A DNA stretch of 64,000 nucleotides from Myroides sp. N17-2 (GCF_002286775.1 NZ_NSGJ01000025.1:1-64000), one strand, 5' to 3'; positions 45,760-54,586 are shown, counted from the stretch's first letter. The notes: a model not told the origin generated them from the sequence alone. Numbers and translations: made by a program.

Positions 45760-45823
45760 AGCTATTCATATTAAAAGAATGAGTATCTAATATACAACAC
45801 TTTAAGGAATTTATTAAAACTTT

Positions 45824-45886
45824 CTACCCACAATTATACACTGCTCGTTCCATATCGTGATAGAACAGTACTCTCTCAATAAACTC
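45824..45886 (-). pseudogene. C-terminal remnant of a metallo-hydrolase gene
   Basis: Twenty codons read EFIERVLFYHDMERAVYNCG then stop. They match the end of the intact hydrolase at 46516-47244, which ends VLFYHDMERAVYSCE. DNA identity is high over about 45 bases and then stops. It is a decayed duplicate or the result of a partial duplication. Confidence 0.7.
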
Positions 45887-45889
45887 AAT

Positions 45890-46126
45890 ACTATAAAATA
45901 ATGCCAAGTAAAGGTCTCTAAAAAATTTATTAAACTGTCCCTATTATAACCTAGTGTTTATAAGGGTTTGGAAGGTATCTAAAAATATTGTCCTTTATAC
46001 CCAAAAACAAACATCTGAATTAAAGCCATTTACAATTTAGTTAATGTCCTATTAGCTATAATAGTGTCCTTTTTTTAGTTTTTTATATGATATAGGTTTG
46101 CTACATAATATTTTAACTATAAAATT
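45890..46126. other. Non-coding interval with TGTCC repeats and shared hairpin motif
   Basis: CCTAGTGTTTATAAGGGTTT near 45950 shares its core with a motif near 16410. TGTCC appears near 45936, 45989, 46044 and 46066, the last two flanking a TATTA-GCTA-TAATA palindrome. A -7 box TAGGTTTG at 46093 precedes the next gene. Confidence 0.45.
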
Positions 46127-46399
46127 ATGGCCAAATTAGAAAATGCTTTTATGATGAAATACTTAAATCAAGTAGAACGTACTCCATACGTTGCAAATAA
46201 CCTTGCTAATTTAATCGATAAGATTGAAAAAGTTTATTCTGATAATCAATTACAATTAATAAAGAGTATTATTAATAACAATATTGTTTTAGAAAGTTCT
46301 TGTAGAACACCTTATTATGGAGAAATTGAAATTGTAAGAGGATGTATTTATAATCTTGATACCTGGCTTGTAAACAACGATATAAAGTATCCTTTTTAA
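46127..46399 (+). CDS. Small protein of unknown function
   Basis: The protein is 90 aa with no signal or membrane helix. It starts MAKLENAFMMKYLNQVERTP, probably helical, and ends LDTWLVNNDIKYPF. No known family is recognised. A plausible promoter box and TGTCC repeats precede it, and a strong terminator follows, which supports a real single-gene unit. Confidence 0.6.
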   Translation: MAKLENAFMMKYLNQVERTPYVANNLANLIDKIEKVYSDNQLQLIKSIINNNIVLESSCRTPYYGEIEIVRGCIYNLDTWLVNNDIKYPF

Positions 46400-46414
46400 T
46401 TTTCTCTTTGTATT

Positions 46415-46447
46415 AAACTCCATTTAGTTCCTACTTAAATGGAGTTT
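46415..46447. terminator. Bidirectional terminator
   Basis: Perfect 12-base arms AAACTCCATTTA/TAAATGGAGTTT. Confidence 0.85.
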
Positions 46448-46515
46448 GCTAATTATTACTATTCGTAGCTTTCTGTCTTATTTATTTTATAATATTCTAA
46501 GTAGTATTACCTTAT

Positions 46516-47244
46516 CTACTCACAACTATACACTGCTCGTTCCATATCGTGATAGAATAACACTGTCCAATGCTCTGCCTCCGCCTGTATCTTCCATTCA
46601 GTACGCCACTTCATCGCTAACTTACCGTCATAATCACTCTTAAATGCCATATTAAATTCTAGGTAACTATGCTTCGGTAGATTATCCGCACCATAGAATA
46701 TGATTTGCTCCTCATCTTTAATCCAAAACACCTGCATATACGGCGTATGTCCTCCTACCACTTGATAAGTGATATGCTCATCTATACTGCCCTGATCATC
46801 ATTCATCCATACAATATTTGGCAAAGCTAATGCCTCTTCTAAAATATCGTAATCAAAAGAAATATCATCCATCGACAACTCTGAAAAGGCAACTTCTCTA
46901 CGCTGAATGTATATCTTCGCATTCGGGAAGCGCCCTACATATCCGTTATCTGTTTCTTCTACTAGCCCATTGATATGATCTTTGTGCAAATGTGACATCA
47001 GCACCCTGTCAATATCTAAAGGAGTTAACCCCTCTTTTGCCAATAGTTTATCGATGACATACTCCCCATTCTCTTGATAACCTAAACCTACATCAAGTAA
47101 CGTATTATGGCTATCTGTTCTAATCAAAAAGGGCTGTACTGCTAACTGTATTTCTGTGGTTAATACCTTATCTCCTATGGGTAAAAAGTTCTTTACCTCA
47201 TCTTCATAAAAATCTCCTTCTTTTAAGGGTACTACTTTAATCAT
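46516..47244 (-). CDS. Metallo-beta-lactamase-fold hydrolase
   Basis: The 242 aa protein has the HxHxDH motif in MSHLHKDHINGL, downstream His in VVGGHTPYMQ, and Asp/His in IFYGADNLPKHSYL. This is the AHL-lactonase-like/glyoxalase II-like branch. The substrate is unknown. The ATG at 47244 (MIKVVPLKEGDF) is preferred over the GTG two codons upstream. A fragment of a paralogue lies 630 bp downstream. Confidence 0.85.
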   Translation of the reverse strand: MIKVVPLKEGDFYEDEVKNFLPIGDKVLTTEIQLAVQPFLIRTDSHNTLLDVGLGYQENGEYVIDKLLAKEGLTPLDIDRVLMSHLHKDHINGLVEETDNGYVGRFPNAKIYIQRREVAFSELSMDDISFDYDILEEALALPNIVWMNDDQGSIDEHITYQVVGGHTPYMQVFWIKDEEQIIFYGADNLPKHSYLEFNMAFKSDYDGKLAMKWRTEWKIQAEAEHWTVLFYHDMERAVYSCE

Positions 47245-47509
47245 ATTCACTGTAATTTAAAAGTGTAAAGATACGTAATCAATCATACCTTAAATCCCAA
47301 TTACGAAATACTCAATCGCTTTAAACAAAAAAACTACCTCTTCTCATATATTAAAAAAAGTAAGTATCTTTGTATTATTCAACAGATTGATTCTTCAATC
47401 TATCCTAAATCAGAACAAACACTTCTTTTCATTTAAACTTTCTCTACCTAATCCTCCGAGATTACTATCTACCACTTACTATATAGTAGAATAATTTTGG
47501 ATGAATGTA

Positions 47510-47589
47510 TAATGACTACATCGTGACAGCATAGTGACTCCATTAAAAAGCCTATTTTAATGGAGTTACTATGGACTCATTATGGACTC
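47510..47589. repeat. Inverted array of 11-bp repeats
   Basis: Three units on the left (AATGACTACAT, CGTGACAGCAT, AGTGACTCCAT) face three on the right (ATGGAGTTACT, ATGGACTCATT, ATGGACTCACT), which are their inverse. The innermost pair forms a 12-base perfect stem (47537-47548 and 47555-47566). The rest of the gap 47245-47802 is AT-rich with no gene. Confidence 0.7.
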
Positions 47590-47748
47590 ACTCAAAACAA
47601 AACCACAAGAAACCCTGCAACATATACCAATAAACTAAATAAAAGGAGAAATTGTCTAAAAATAGACATTTAAGAACGGAAGATGAATAAACAGAGATTA
47701 ATCATCTATTGACTAACTGTTTATATCTGATGCAAAGATACATAAAAA

Positions 47749-47782
47749 AGAAAAGGCTTAGTGAGACACCAAACCTTTTCTT
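47749..47782 (-). terminator. Terminator of the thr operon
   Basis: Arms AAGAAAAGG/CCTTTTCTT with a partly paired interior lie just after thrC. Confidence 0.7.
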
Positions 47783-47802
47783 CTAAAAAATACAATCTAT
47801 TA

Positions 47803-49092
47803 TTACTTTAAAAGTACTCTCTTTAACTCTTCATAATTTTGAATCACGGTACTCTTCTTCTCCCCTCTCATAATATCCTTAAGGCGATCTGGAATAGGAA
47901 TCTCAATATTTAGCAATTCTTCTATGCACTCAGGAAACTTAACAGGATGTGCTGTTCCTAAGAATACACCTGTAAAATCCTTATGCTCTTTAGCGTATTT
48001 CTTAATTCCTAAATATCCTACTGAAGCGTGAGGATCTAATAGATAACCATTCTTAGCATACTGTTCTTCTATTAATGCTAGTGTAGCTTTATCCGCAAAA
48101 GAATAGGCTGACAAATCATTACTTAACTCTTCTGCATCTTTAGCAAATAACTCTAAAATACGCACAAAATTACTTGGATCACTTACATCCATCGCATTAG
48201 AGATTGTCTCTACCGTTTGTTTTGGTGTGTATGCTTTAGACGAGAAGAATCTTGGTATCGTATCATTAGCATTAGTAGCTGCAATAAAATGGCTGATAGG
48301 CAATCCCATTTGCTGTGCGAGCATCCCTGCGCAAATATTTCCAAAATTACCGCTAGGTACAGATACCACTAATGGTTTATTTAGATGTTGTAATTCCTTA
48401 TACATCAAGAAATAGTAAAACATCTGTGGCAACCAACGTGCGATATTAATGGAGTTCGCAGAAGTTAGATGACAGTCTTTTAGGCCTTCATCTAAGAACG
48501 CTTTCTTCACCATCGCCTGACAGTCGTCAAAACTTCCCTCTACCTCTATTGCCTTAATATTCTTGCCTAATGTAGTTAGTTGTTTCTCTTGGATGCTACT
48601 TACTTTCCCTTTTGGATAAAGAATAACTACTTCAATGCCTTCTACATCATAAAAACCGTGTGCTACAGCTCCTCCTGTATCACCTGAAGTAGCCACTAGA
48701 ATAGTAACTTTCTCTTTCTTTCCTTTGACAAAACTTCTCAAGCATCTAGACATAAATCCTGCCCCAACATCCTTAAACGCTAACGTAGGCCCGTGAAACA
48801 ACTCTAATGTATAAACATCCTTATCTATTGGCACTACAGGAAAATCAAAAGCTAAAGTCTCTCTAACAATTTGTCTCAATTCTGCTTCTTCAATATCATT
48901 GCCCACAAAGGGAGAGATAACTTGGTACGCTATCTCTTCCTTGCTTAAATGCTGTATATTATCAAAAATTGCCTTTTCTAATCTAGGAATCTCCATTGGA
49001 AAGAACAGTCCTTTATCCTCTGCAATACCTTGTATTGCCGCTTCTTTAAAAGAAGCGATTCGCTGAGGGTTATTTAAACTATAATACTTCAT
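47803..49092 (-). CDS. thrC: Threonine synthase
   Basis: The 429 aa PLP enzyme converts O-phosphohomoserine to threonine. The N-terminal YYSLNNPQRIASFKEAAIQG and the PLP lysine segment LELFHGPTLAFKDVGAGFMSR are diagnostic, as is VATSGDTGGAVA. The length suits the short bacterial (E. coli-like) class. Its ATG overlaps the thrB stop by one base (TAATG), showing tight translational coupling. Confidence 0.96.
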   Translation of the reverse strand: MKYYSLNNPQRIASFKEAAIQGIAEDKGLFFPMEIPRLEKAIFDNIQHLSKEEIAYQVISPFVGNDIEEAELRQIVRETLAFDFPVVPIDKDVYTLELFHGPTLAFKDVGAGFMSRCLRSFVKGKKEKVTILVATSGDTGGAVAHGFYDVEGIEVVILYPKGKVSSIQEKQLTTLGKNIKAIEVEGSFDDCQAMVKKAFLDEGLKDCHLTSANSINIARWLPQMFYYFLMYKELQHLNKPLVVSVPSGNFGNICAGMLAQQMGLPISHFIAATNANDTIPRFFSSKAYTPKQTVETISNAMDVSDPSNFVRILELFAKDAEELSNDLSAYSFADKATLALIEEQYAKNGYLLDPHASVGYLGIKKYAKEHKDFTGVFLGTAHPVKFPECIEELLNIEIPIPDRLKDIMRGEKKSTVIQNYEELKRVLLK

Positions 49093-50012
49093 TACAACAC
49101 TTTTATACCTTGTGGGTTAATAGGTGACACGTGAATATCAAATTCATATCCTGCATCTTTAACTACTTGTCGCATCGCTTCTGCTACGCGCTCTGCATTT
49201 ACTTTTCCTTTACTTAGGGCAAATACAGAAGGTCCTGATCCTGAGATACCACCACCTAATGCTCCGTTATCACAAGCAGCTTGTTTTAACTGTGCATAGT
49301 TAGGAATTAGCAGTGAACGCTTAGGTTCGACGAACTCATCGTGTAGAGAATTACCTATCAAATCATAATCCGAAGTGTAAAGCCCGCAGATCAATCCACC
49401 AAGATTACCACATTGTGTAATTGCTTGCTTTAATGTCACTGATTGTTTTAATACTGAGCGAGCATCTTTAGTCTTTAACTCTATCTGCGGGTGAATAACA
49501 GTAGCGTATAGTTCCACTGGCGCTTGAATATGTATAATGTTTAAAGGTTCGTAGCTGTGTATAAAGGCAAAACCACCTAATAACGCAGGAGCCACATTAT
49601 CAGCGTGAGGTGCACCACTTGCAAGAGCCTCTCCTTGCATCGCATAGTAGATTAGTTCTTTATTAGTCAATGGGTATCCGCATAACGCATTGATACCATA
49701 GACTGCACCTGCACTACTAGCTGCACTACTTCCGATGCCACTTCCCGCCTTGATATTCTTGTGAATAACAATCTCAAAACCAAAGTCAGGTTGCAACTTC
49801 TCTAATAAGGCTAAAGCAGCTACTCCCGCTACATTATTCTCTACTTCGAGTGGCAAATCAGCGCCTATAATCGCTTTAATACGCACTCCTTTTTCTGCTG
49901 TCTTAGTGATAATCATCTCATCACCTACATTATCTAAACACACTCCTAATACATCGAATCCACAAGATAGATTAGCGATAGTAGCAGGACAAAATATCTT
50001 AATTTCTTTCAT
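49092..50012 (-). CDS. thrB: Homoserine kinase
   Basis: The 306 aa GHMP-family kinase phosphorylates homoserine. The start segment CPATIANLSCGFDVLGVC, the ATP-binding GSGIGSSAASSAGAVYGIN and the C-terminal GISGSGPSVFALS are the three GHMP motifs. The ATG at 50012 (MKEIKIFCPA) is chosen. The longer frame would run back into thrA. One base separates it from the thrA stop. Confidence 0.96.
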   Translation of the reverse strand: MKEIKIFCPATIANLSCGFDVLGVCLDNVGDEMIITKTAEKGVRIKAIIGADLPLEVENNVAGVAALALLEKLQPDFGFEIVIHKNIKAGSGIGSSAASSAGAVYGINALCGYPLTNKELIYYAMQGEALASGAPHADNVAPALLGGFAFIHSYEPLNIIHIQAPVELYATVIHPQIELKTKDARSVLKQSVTLKQAITQCGNLGGLICGLYTSDYDLIGNSLHDEFVEPKRSLLIPNYAQLKQAACDNGALGGGISGSGPSVFALSKGKVNAERVAEAMRQVVKDAGYEFDIHVSPINPQGIKVL

Positions 50013-50013
50013 C

Positions 50014-52461
50014 TTATAACAATTTACTTCCAATTCTTATTACATCAGCGAATATCCCTGACGCTGTAACTTCTGCTCCGGCACCGGCTCCTTTTATCAA
50101 TAGCGGTTGTTCTTTATAACGGTCTGTGTAGAACATCACGATATTATCTTTACCCTCTAAGTGATAGAATGGGTGATTAGACATAATCTCTTGCAACCCT
50201 ACACTAGCCTTACCATCTTTAAGTGTTGCCACTACTTTTAGACAAGCACCTTTTGCTTTTGCACCTTCATACATCGCTTTAAAATGAGCTTCTTCTTTGG
50301 CTAAAGCAGCTATAAATGTATCAGCATCCTTCGCCTCCATACAAGATGCAGGTAAAAAATTAGCTACTGCGATATCCTCTTCTTCTACCCAATAATTACT
50401 CTCACGCATTAAGATCATTAGCTTTCGCTTCACATCTACACCACTCAAATCGATCAATGGATGAGGCTCTGTGTACCCTTCTTTTCTTGCTAAAGCCACA
50501 ACCTCAGCAAAAGGTTTAGAACCGTCATATTGATTAAAGATAAAGTTTAGACTTCCACTTAATACCGCTTGGATTTCTTTTACTTGATCTCCTGATGCCA
50601 CTAAGTTTTTGATTGTATCTATAATCGGCAATCCCGCTCCTACATTCGTTTCATATAAGAATGGAGCATTGTATTTTTTAGACAAAGTTTTTAATTCCTT
50701 GTAATAATCCATAGTAGAAGAACAAGCAATCTTGTTACACGTTACCACAGCGATACTGTTCTTTAGATAAGCCCCATAAGTCATCGCCACCTCAGCAGTA
50801 GCTGTATTGTCAACGAATATACTGTTGCGCAAGTTTAACTCCTTAATCTTATCTAAGAAGCCCGCCTGAGTCATCGGCGCACCGCAGTTAGACAAATCCT
50901 TTACCTCTGCTAAATCAAAGCCTTCTACGTTAAAGCACATCAATTTAGAGTTAGCAATACCAACTACCCTGATATTTACCTTAAGGTGATCTCTTAAATA
51001 GTTGTGCTGTTGTACGATTTGCTCTAAGAACTTACCTCCTACATTTCCTATTCCCATCACAAATAAGTTCAACTGAACCACCACTTCCTCAAAGAAAGCC
51101 TCGTGCAATACATTCAGTGCTTTCTTGACATCTTTCTCTAAGATTACAGCTGAAATATTACGCTCTGACGCCCCCTGAGCGATAGCACATATATTAATAT
51201 TATTACGTCCTAGTGCGCTAAACATTCTACCACTTACCCCTTGGTGACCTTTAATATAATCCCCCACAGCAGCGATAATAGACATTCCTAGTTCTACACG
51301 CACAGGCTTCACTTTCTTATTGTGTATTTCGAATTCAAAAGCAGCATTAATGACCTTCTCTGCTTTCTCAGCATCCGCTGCGATAATAGCAAAACAGATA
51401 GAGTGCTCAGAAGAAGCTTGTGTAATGAAAATAACGTTGATATCCTCTAGTGATAACACCTCAAATAAACGCTTAGAAATACCTGCTACACCTACCATAC
51501 CGGGTCCCTCTAATGTCAACAACGCTAGATTGTCAATATTCGTAATTCCCCTTACAGGATTAGGATCTGTACTCCCTAGTGTACTCACTAAACTTCCCTC
51601 TGCCTCAGGCTCAAAAGTATTCTTCACAATCAATGAAATCCCCTTAGGTAATATAGGCGCTAAAGCTGATGGATACAATACTTTCGCCCCGAAGTGAGAA
51701 AGCTCCATTGCCTCTTGGAAGTTGATGTGTTTAATGATTTTAGCCTGTTTAACCACTCTTGGGTTAGCTGTATAAATACCACTTACATCAGTCCAAATCT
51801 CCAATTCCTTTAAGTTCAATGCCGCGGCAATGATAGCTGCTGTATAATCAGAACCTCCACGCCCTAGTGTAGTCACTTGCTTCTCTTCAGACTCCGCAAT
51901 AAACCCAGGGACAATAGTCACTGCACATTTATGCTCTTGAAAATAGTCTACAATCAAGGCATCTGTCACCTCGAAGTTCACTGCCGCCTTTCCAAACTTG
52001 TCGTTTGTTTTAATAAAAGCACCACTGTACCCCTGACGACAGTCTTGCCCTTGTGCTTTCATCACCTCAGCGATGATGTAAGAAGATAAACGCTCCCCAA
52101 ATGACATAATTAAATCCTTAATACGAGGAGATAATTCGCGAAGTAGATAACACCCCTGTAACAATACTTCAAGCTCATTTAGTTCTCTAATCACACTACT
52201 TAATATTCCTGCTTGTTCATTCACAGGGATTAAGGCACGTATAACTTCTAAATGGCGGAAGCTAATTTCTTTAAATTGGTCTACATATTCATCCTTGTGA
52301 TCTGCTGCTTGTACAGCTGCTAATTGTAGTAAATCTGTTACTCCACTTAAGGCAGATACCACTACGATAACCGGTTCTTCTATATTGTTGATGATATCTA
52401 TACATCTCTTTATATTCACGGCATTAGCCACTGATGACCCGCCAAACTTTATTACTTTCAT
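50014..52461 (-). CDS. thrA: Bifunctional aspartokinase/homoserine dehydrogenase
   Basis: The 815 aa fusion catalyses the first and third steps of threonine synthesis. The aspartokinase domain starts MKVIKFGGSSVANA and has TTLGRGGSDYTAA. Two ACT regulatory modules occupy about residues 310-460. The homoserine dehydrogenase part begins near LFVMGIGNVGGKFLEQI and includes the conserved AVLSGSLNFIFNQ segment. The start at 52461 fits all aspartokinases; the longer frame adds 33 residues with no family match. A threonine/serine-rich leader ORF lies 130 bases upstream. Confidence 0.96.
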   Translation of the reverse strand: MKVIKFGGSSVANAVNIKRCIDIINNIEEPVIVVVSALSGVTDLLQLAAVQAADHKDEYVDQFKEISFRHLEVIRALIPVNEQAGILSSVIRELNELEVLLQGCYLLRELSPRIKDLIMSFGERLSSYIIAEVMKAQGQDCRQGYSGAFIKTNDKFGKAAVNFEVTDALIVDYFQEHKCAVTIVPGFIAESEEKQVTTLGRGGSDYTAAIIAAALNLKELEIWTDVSGIYTANPRVVKQAKIIKHINFQEAMELSHFGAKVLYPSALAPILPKGISLIVKNTFEPEAEGSLVSTLGSTDPNPVRGITNIDNLALLTLEGPGMVGVAGISKRLFEVLSLEDINVIFITQASSEHSICFAIIAADAEKAEKVINAAFEFEIHNKKVKPVRVELGMSIIAAVGDYIKGHQGVSGRMFSALGRNNINICAIAQGASERNISAVILEKDVKKALNVLHEAFFEEVVVQLNLFVMGIGNVGGKFLEQIVQQHNYLRDHLKVNIRVVGIANSKLMCFNVEGFDLAEVKDLSNCGAPMTQAGFLDKIKELNLRNSIFVDNTATAEVAMTYGAYLKNSIAVVTCNKIACSSTMDYYKELKTLSKKYNAPFLYETNVGAGLPIIDTIKNLVASGDQVKEIQAVLSGSLNFIFNQYDGSKPFAEVVALARKEGYTEPHPLIDLSGVDVKRKLMILMRESNYWVEEEDIAVANFLPASCMEAKDADTFIAALAKEEAHFKAMYEGAKAKGACLKVVATLKDGKASVGLQEIMSNHPFYHLEGKDNIVMFYTDRYKEQPLLIKGAGAGAEVTASGIFADVIRIGSKLL

Positions 52462-52591
52462 AAAAAATTCATTGATTTGGTTGAGTCCAAAAAAAGTAAC
52501 TAATTGATACTGTTGATTTTGGACAATAAATAATACAGCCGTTAAAAAATAAACGACCACAGACGATGGTTATATGTAATAATTTCCCCCT

Positions 52592-52738
52592 TTACAGGGT
52601 CGAGATAGACGACGATGACGTAGATGTCAACGTAGACGTAGTTACTGTAGAAGTAGTAATGATAGAAACACGAGAAGTTGCACCACTTAAGATAGTAGTG
52701 TTTAAAACAGGGTTATATGTTCTAAGATTCGCGTTCAT
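52592..52738 (-). CDS. Threonine/serine-rich leader peptide of the thr operon (putative attenuator)
   Basis: The 48-residue frame begins MNANLRTYNPVLNTT. Its second half is almost only Thr, Ser, Ile and Val (SRVSIITTSTVTTSTLTSTS and on to SISTL), with 13 threonines and 11 serines in total. It lies on the same strand 130 bases upstream of thrA. This is the layout of thrL-type attenuation, in which ribosome stalling at threonine codons controls a downstream hairpin. Candidate downstream structures are GTCCAAAA/TTTTGGAC and a small T-rich hairpin CGTT/AACG near 52541-52556. The plus-strand frame over the same bases is only its mirror. Confidence 0.65.
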   Translation of the reverse strand: MNANLRTYNPVLNTTILSGATSRVSIITTSTVTTSTLTSTSSSSISTL

Positions 52739-52903
52739 TGATAAGGCTAAGATACCAAAACCATTTTGAAATAAACTAATAAATTGTTAAAACAATTCAA
52801 ACATTCTTAATTTAGAGGCAGTTACACTATAGTTGTATCTCAATGATATCAAGACTTTAGAGATATATAATTGTTAATGAAAAAAATCACAGAAAGGGTA
52901 TAA

Positions 52904-53055
52904 CCTTAAGTCTGTAACTACCATTTACTGCGAATAAATTCTACTTTACATAGCTTCAATTAGCTCTCAAACCACACTAGAGTGTGCTTTAATCACTAAT
53001 ATTGCTCTGTTTTGTATAATTCATTCTCGTTTAAACGTTATCTGCAGATTTAAGG
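52904..53055 (-). repeat. Dispersed TIR element, subfamily 2, copy F
   Basis: Ends are CCTTAAGTCTG and TGCAGATTTAAGG, nearly inverse. The inner hairpin is CACACTAGAGTGTG. Copy E at 23 kb is the partner in opposite orientation. Confidence 0.85.
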
Positions 53056-53068
53056 TATAAAAACAACA

Positions 53069-53096
53069 AACTCTACCACAATGAAGTGATAGAGTT
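53069..53096 (-). terminator. Terminator of the CNNM gene
   Basis: Arms AACTCTA/TAGAGTT with further CAC/GTG pairing; a T-rich tract follows on the minus strand. An 8-base palindrome AACAGACA-G-TGTCTGTT lies nearby at about 53120-53136. Confidence 0.65.
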
Positions 53097-53137
53097 CGGT
53101 GTTTTTATGTTTTATAATTCAACAGACAGTGTCTGTT

Positions 53138-53296
53138 AAATCTAGAATGAGCGATAGACATATAAACGAAAAGTAATTATACAAGATAGTTCTGAATTAG
53201 CGATACAAGCATACTATAGTATGGTTTTAGAACTAATGAAAGAACTATGAAGTAGAATTACTTTGTAGTATTTGGCTAACACTGATTGTGGGTTAA
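53138..53296 (-). repeat. Dispersed TIR element, subfamily 1, copy J
   Basis: A reverse-orientation copy. The core AAACGAAAAGTAATTATAC and hairpin CATACTATAGTATGG are intact; the right end is TGATTGTGGGTTAA and the left end is diverged. It directly abuts the stop of the CNNM gene. Confidence 0.85.
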
Positions 53297-53298
53297 CT

Positions 53299-54351
53299 CT
53301 ATTTATCCTCTGCTAAATAAGCATATTTCTTTTGTCTGTTTTGCCATCTCTCTTCTGCAAATTGTCTCAAGTCAACAATCTTGTCCTTCTCATCTACAAT
53401 CTCAAACCCCAATAGTGTTTCTAGGATATCTTCCATCGTCACTACACCATCTACCTCACCATATTCATTAACGACAATAGCGATATGCTCGTGATTCTCC
53501 TTCATCTTGTTCCAAGTAGTAATTACATTCAACTTCTCAGATACAAATAATATCTTTCTCTTGATGTCTTTTAACTTCACATCAAATCTATCCTCTGCCA
53601 AGTACTCAAAGGCAACTTCTCTCAATACATAACCTGTGATATTATCTTTTGAATCGCTATATACTGGAATTCTTGAGAAATGCAACAGCTCTTTATTCTT
53701 TAGGAATTCTCTCAATGTCATCTCCTCATCAGCACTCACCATCATAATACGCGGCGTGTGAATCTCATCTATGCGCACTGCGTTTAGCTTAAATACGTTT
53801 TGGATAATCTTATTCTCCTTTACCGCGATAATACCTTCTTGCTCACCTATACTCGCTAAAATAGCGATCTCTTCTCTACTGGTAGATGACTCTGTACTCT
53901 TCTTGCTCAATCGCTTCGTTAAGAAAGACGACATCACCACTAAAGGGTAACTCACCATCATCATCACCGAAATAGTAGACGCCATAGATCCGTAGATATC
54001 TTTGGCATAATTAGCACCTAATGTCTTTGGGATAATCTCTGTCAATACCAAGATCAACAAGGTCAATACAGCAGATACCACACCGAAATAAGCTTCACCA
54101 AAAACAATAGTGGCTTGTGCACCTACTCCTGCTGCACCTACTGTGTGGGCAATAGTATTTAATGATAGAATAGCAGAAAGAGGCTTGTCCACATCTTCTT
54201 TTAATTCAATCATTTTTAAGGCTTTCTTATCTCCTGATTCTACCTTTGTTTTTAAGAATGAAGTGGATAAAGAAAGTAAGGTTGCTTCTGCGATAGAACA
54301 GATAAATGATACCGCTAAGGCAAGAAACAAGTAAACTAATAATAATGTCAT
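53299..54351 (-). CDS. CNNM/CorC-type membrane protein (hemolysin-like)
   Basis: The 350 aa protein has an N-terminal DUF21 membrane domain with three to four helices (LLLVYLFLALAVSFICSIAE start, with the conserved SIAEATLLSLSTSFL stretch). Two CBS domains follow (about 195-320, including IMMVSADEEMTLREFL and NEYGEVDGVVTMEDILETLLG). The usual C-terminal CorC_HlyC domain is missing, as in shorter family members. Homologues are involved in magnesium or cobalt efflux. It is likely an inner-membrane dimer. Confidence 0.88.
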   Translation of the reverse strand: MTLLLVYLFLALAVSFICSIAEATLLSLSTSFLKTKVESGDKKALKMIELKEDVDKPLSAILSLNTIAHTVGAAGVGAQATIVFGEAYFGVVSAVLTLLILVLTEIIPKTLGANYAKDIYGSMASTISVMMMVSYPLVVMSSFLTKRLSKKSTESSTSREEIAILASIGEQEGIIAVKENKIIQNVFKLNAVRIDEIHTPRIMMVSADEEMTLREFLKNKELLHFSRIPVYSDSKDNITGYVLREVAFEYLAEDRFDVKLKDIKRKILFVSEKLNVITTWNKMKENHEHIAIVVNEYGEVDGVVTMEDILETLLGFEIVDEKDKIVDLRQFAEERWQNRQKKYAYLAEDK

Positions 54352-54586
54352 CTATTTTTAAATATATCGACAAGATTACTCATTTAAACCACGTAATAAG
54401 ACAAATAATTAATCAAAACATACAAAACAAGCACTGAAACGTCAATACTGGTTACTGATATTTAAATCTAGTCTTATGTTCTAGTGGAAATAGAATAATG
54501 AACTTCTCAAGACAGTTAATTTGAGCTTTTAAAGAAAGTTATGTCTTACTTTCCACTTTACTTTTGTCAGATATAACAAACTACAG

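Noticed and set aside
52566..52769. Plus-strand 67-codon ORF rich in Asp and Val
   Set aside because: It is the antisense mirror of the Thr/Ser-rich leader peptide; Asp/Val runs arise from the complement of Thr/Ser/Ile codons. The leader fits the thr operon context much better.
53120..53136. Palindrome AACAGACA-G-TGTCTGTT as a regulator site
   Set aside because: It lies between a terminator and element copy J, not near a promoter; it more likely belongs to the repeat junction.
4292..53296. Dispersed repeats as a CRISPR array
   Set aside because: The copies are tens of kilobases apart, about 155 bp long and have terminal inverted repeats; there is no spacer structure and no cas gene.
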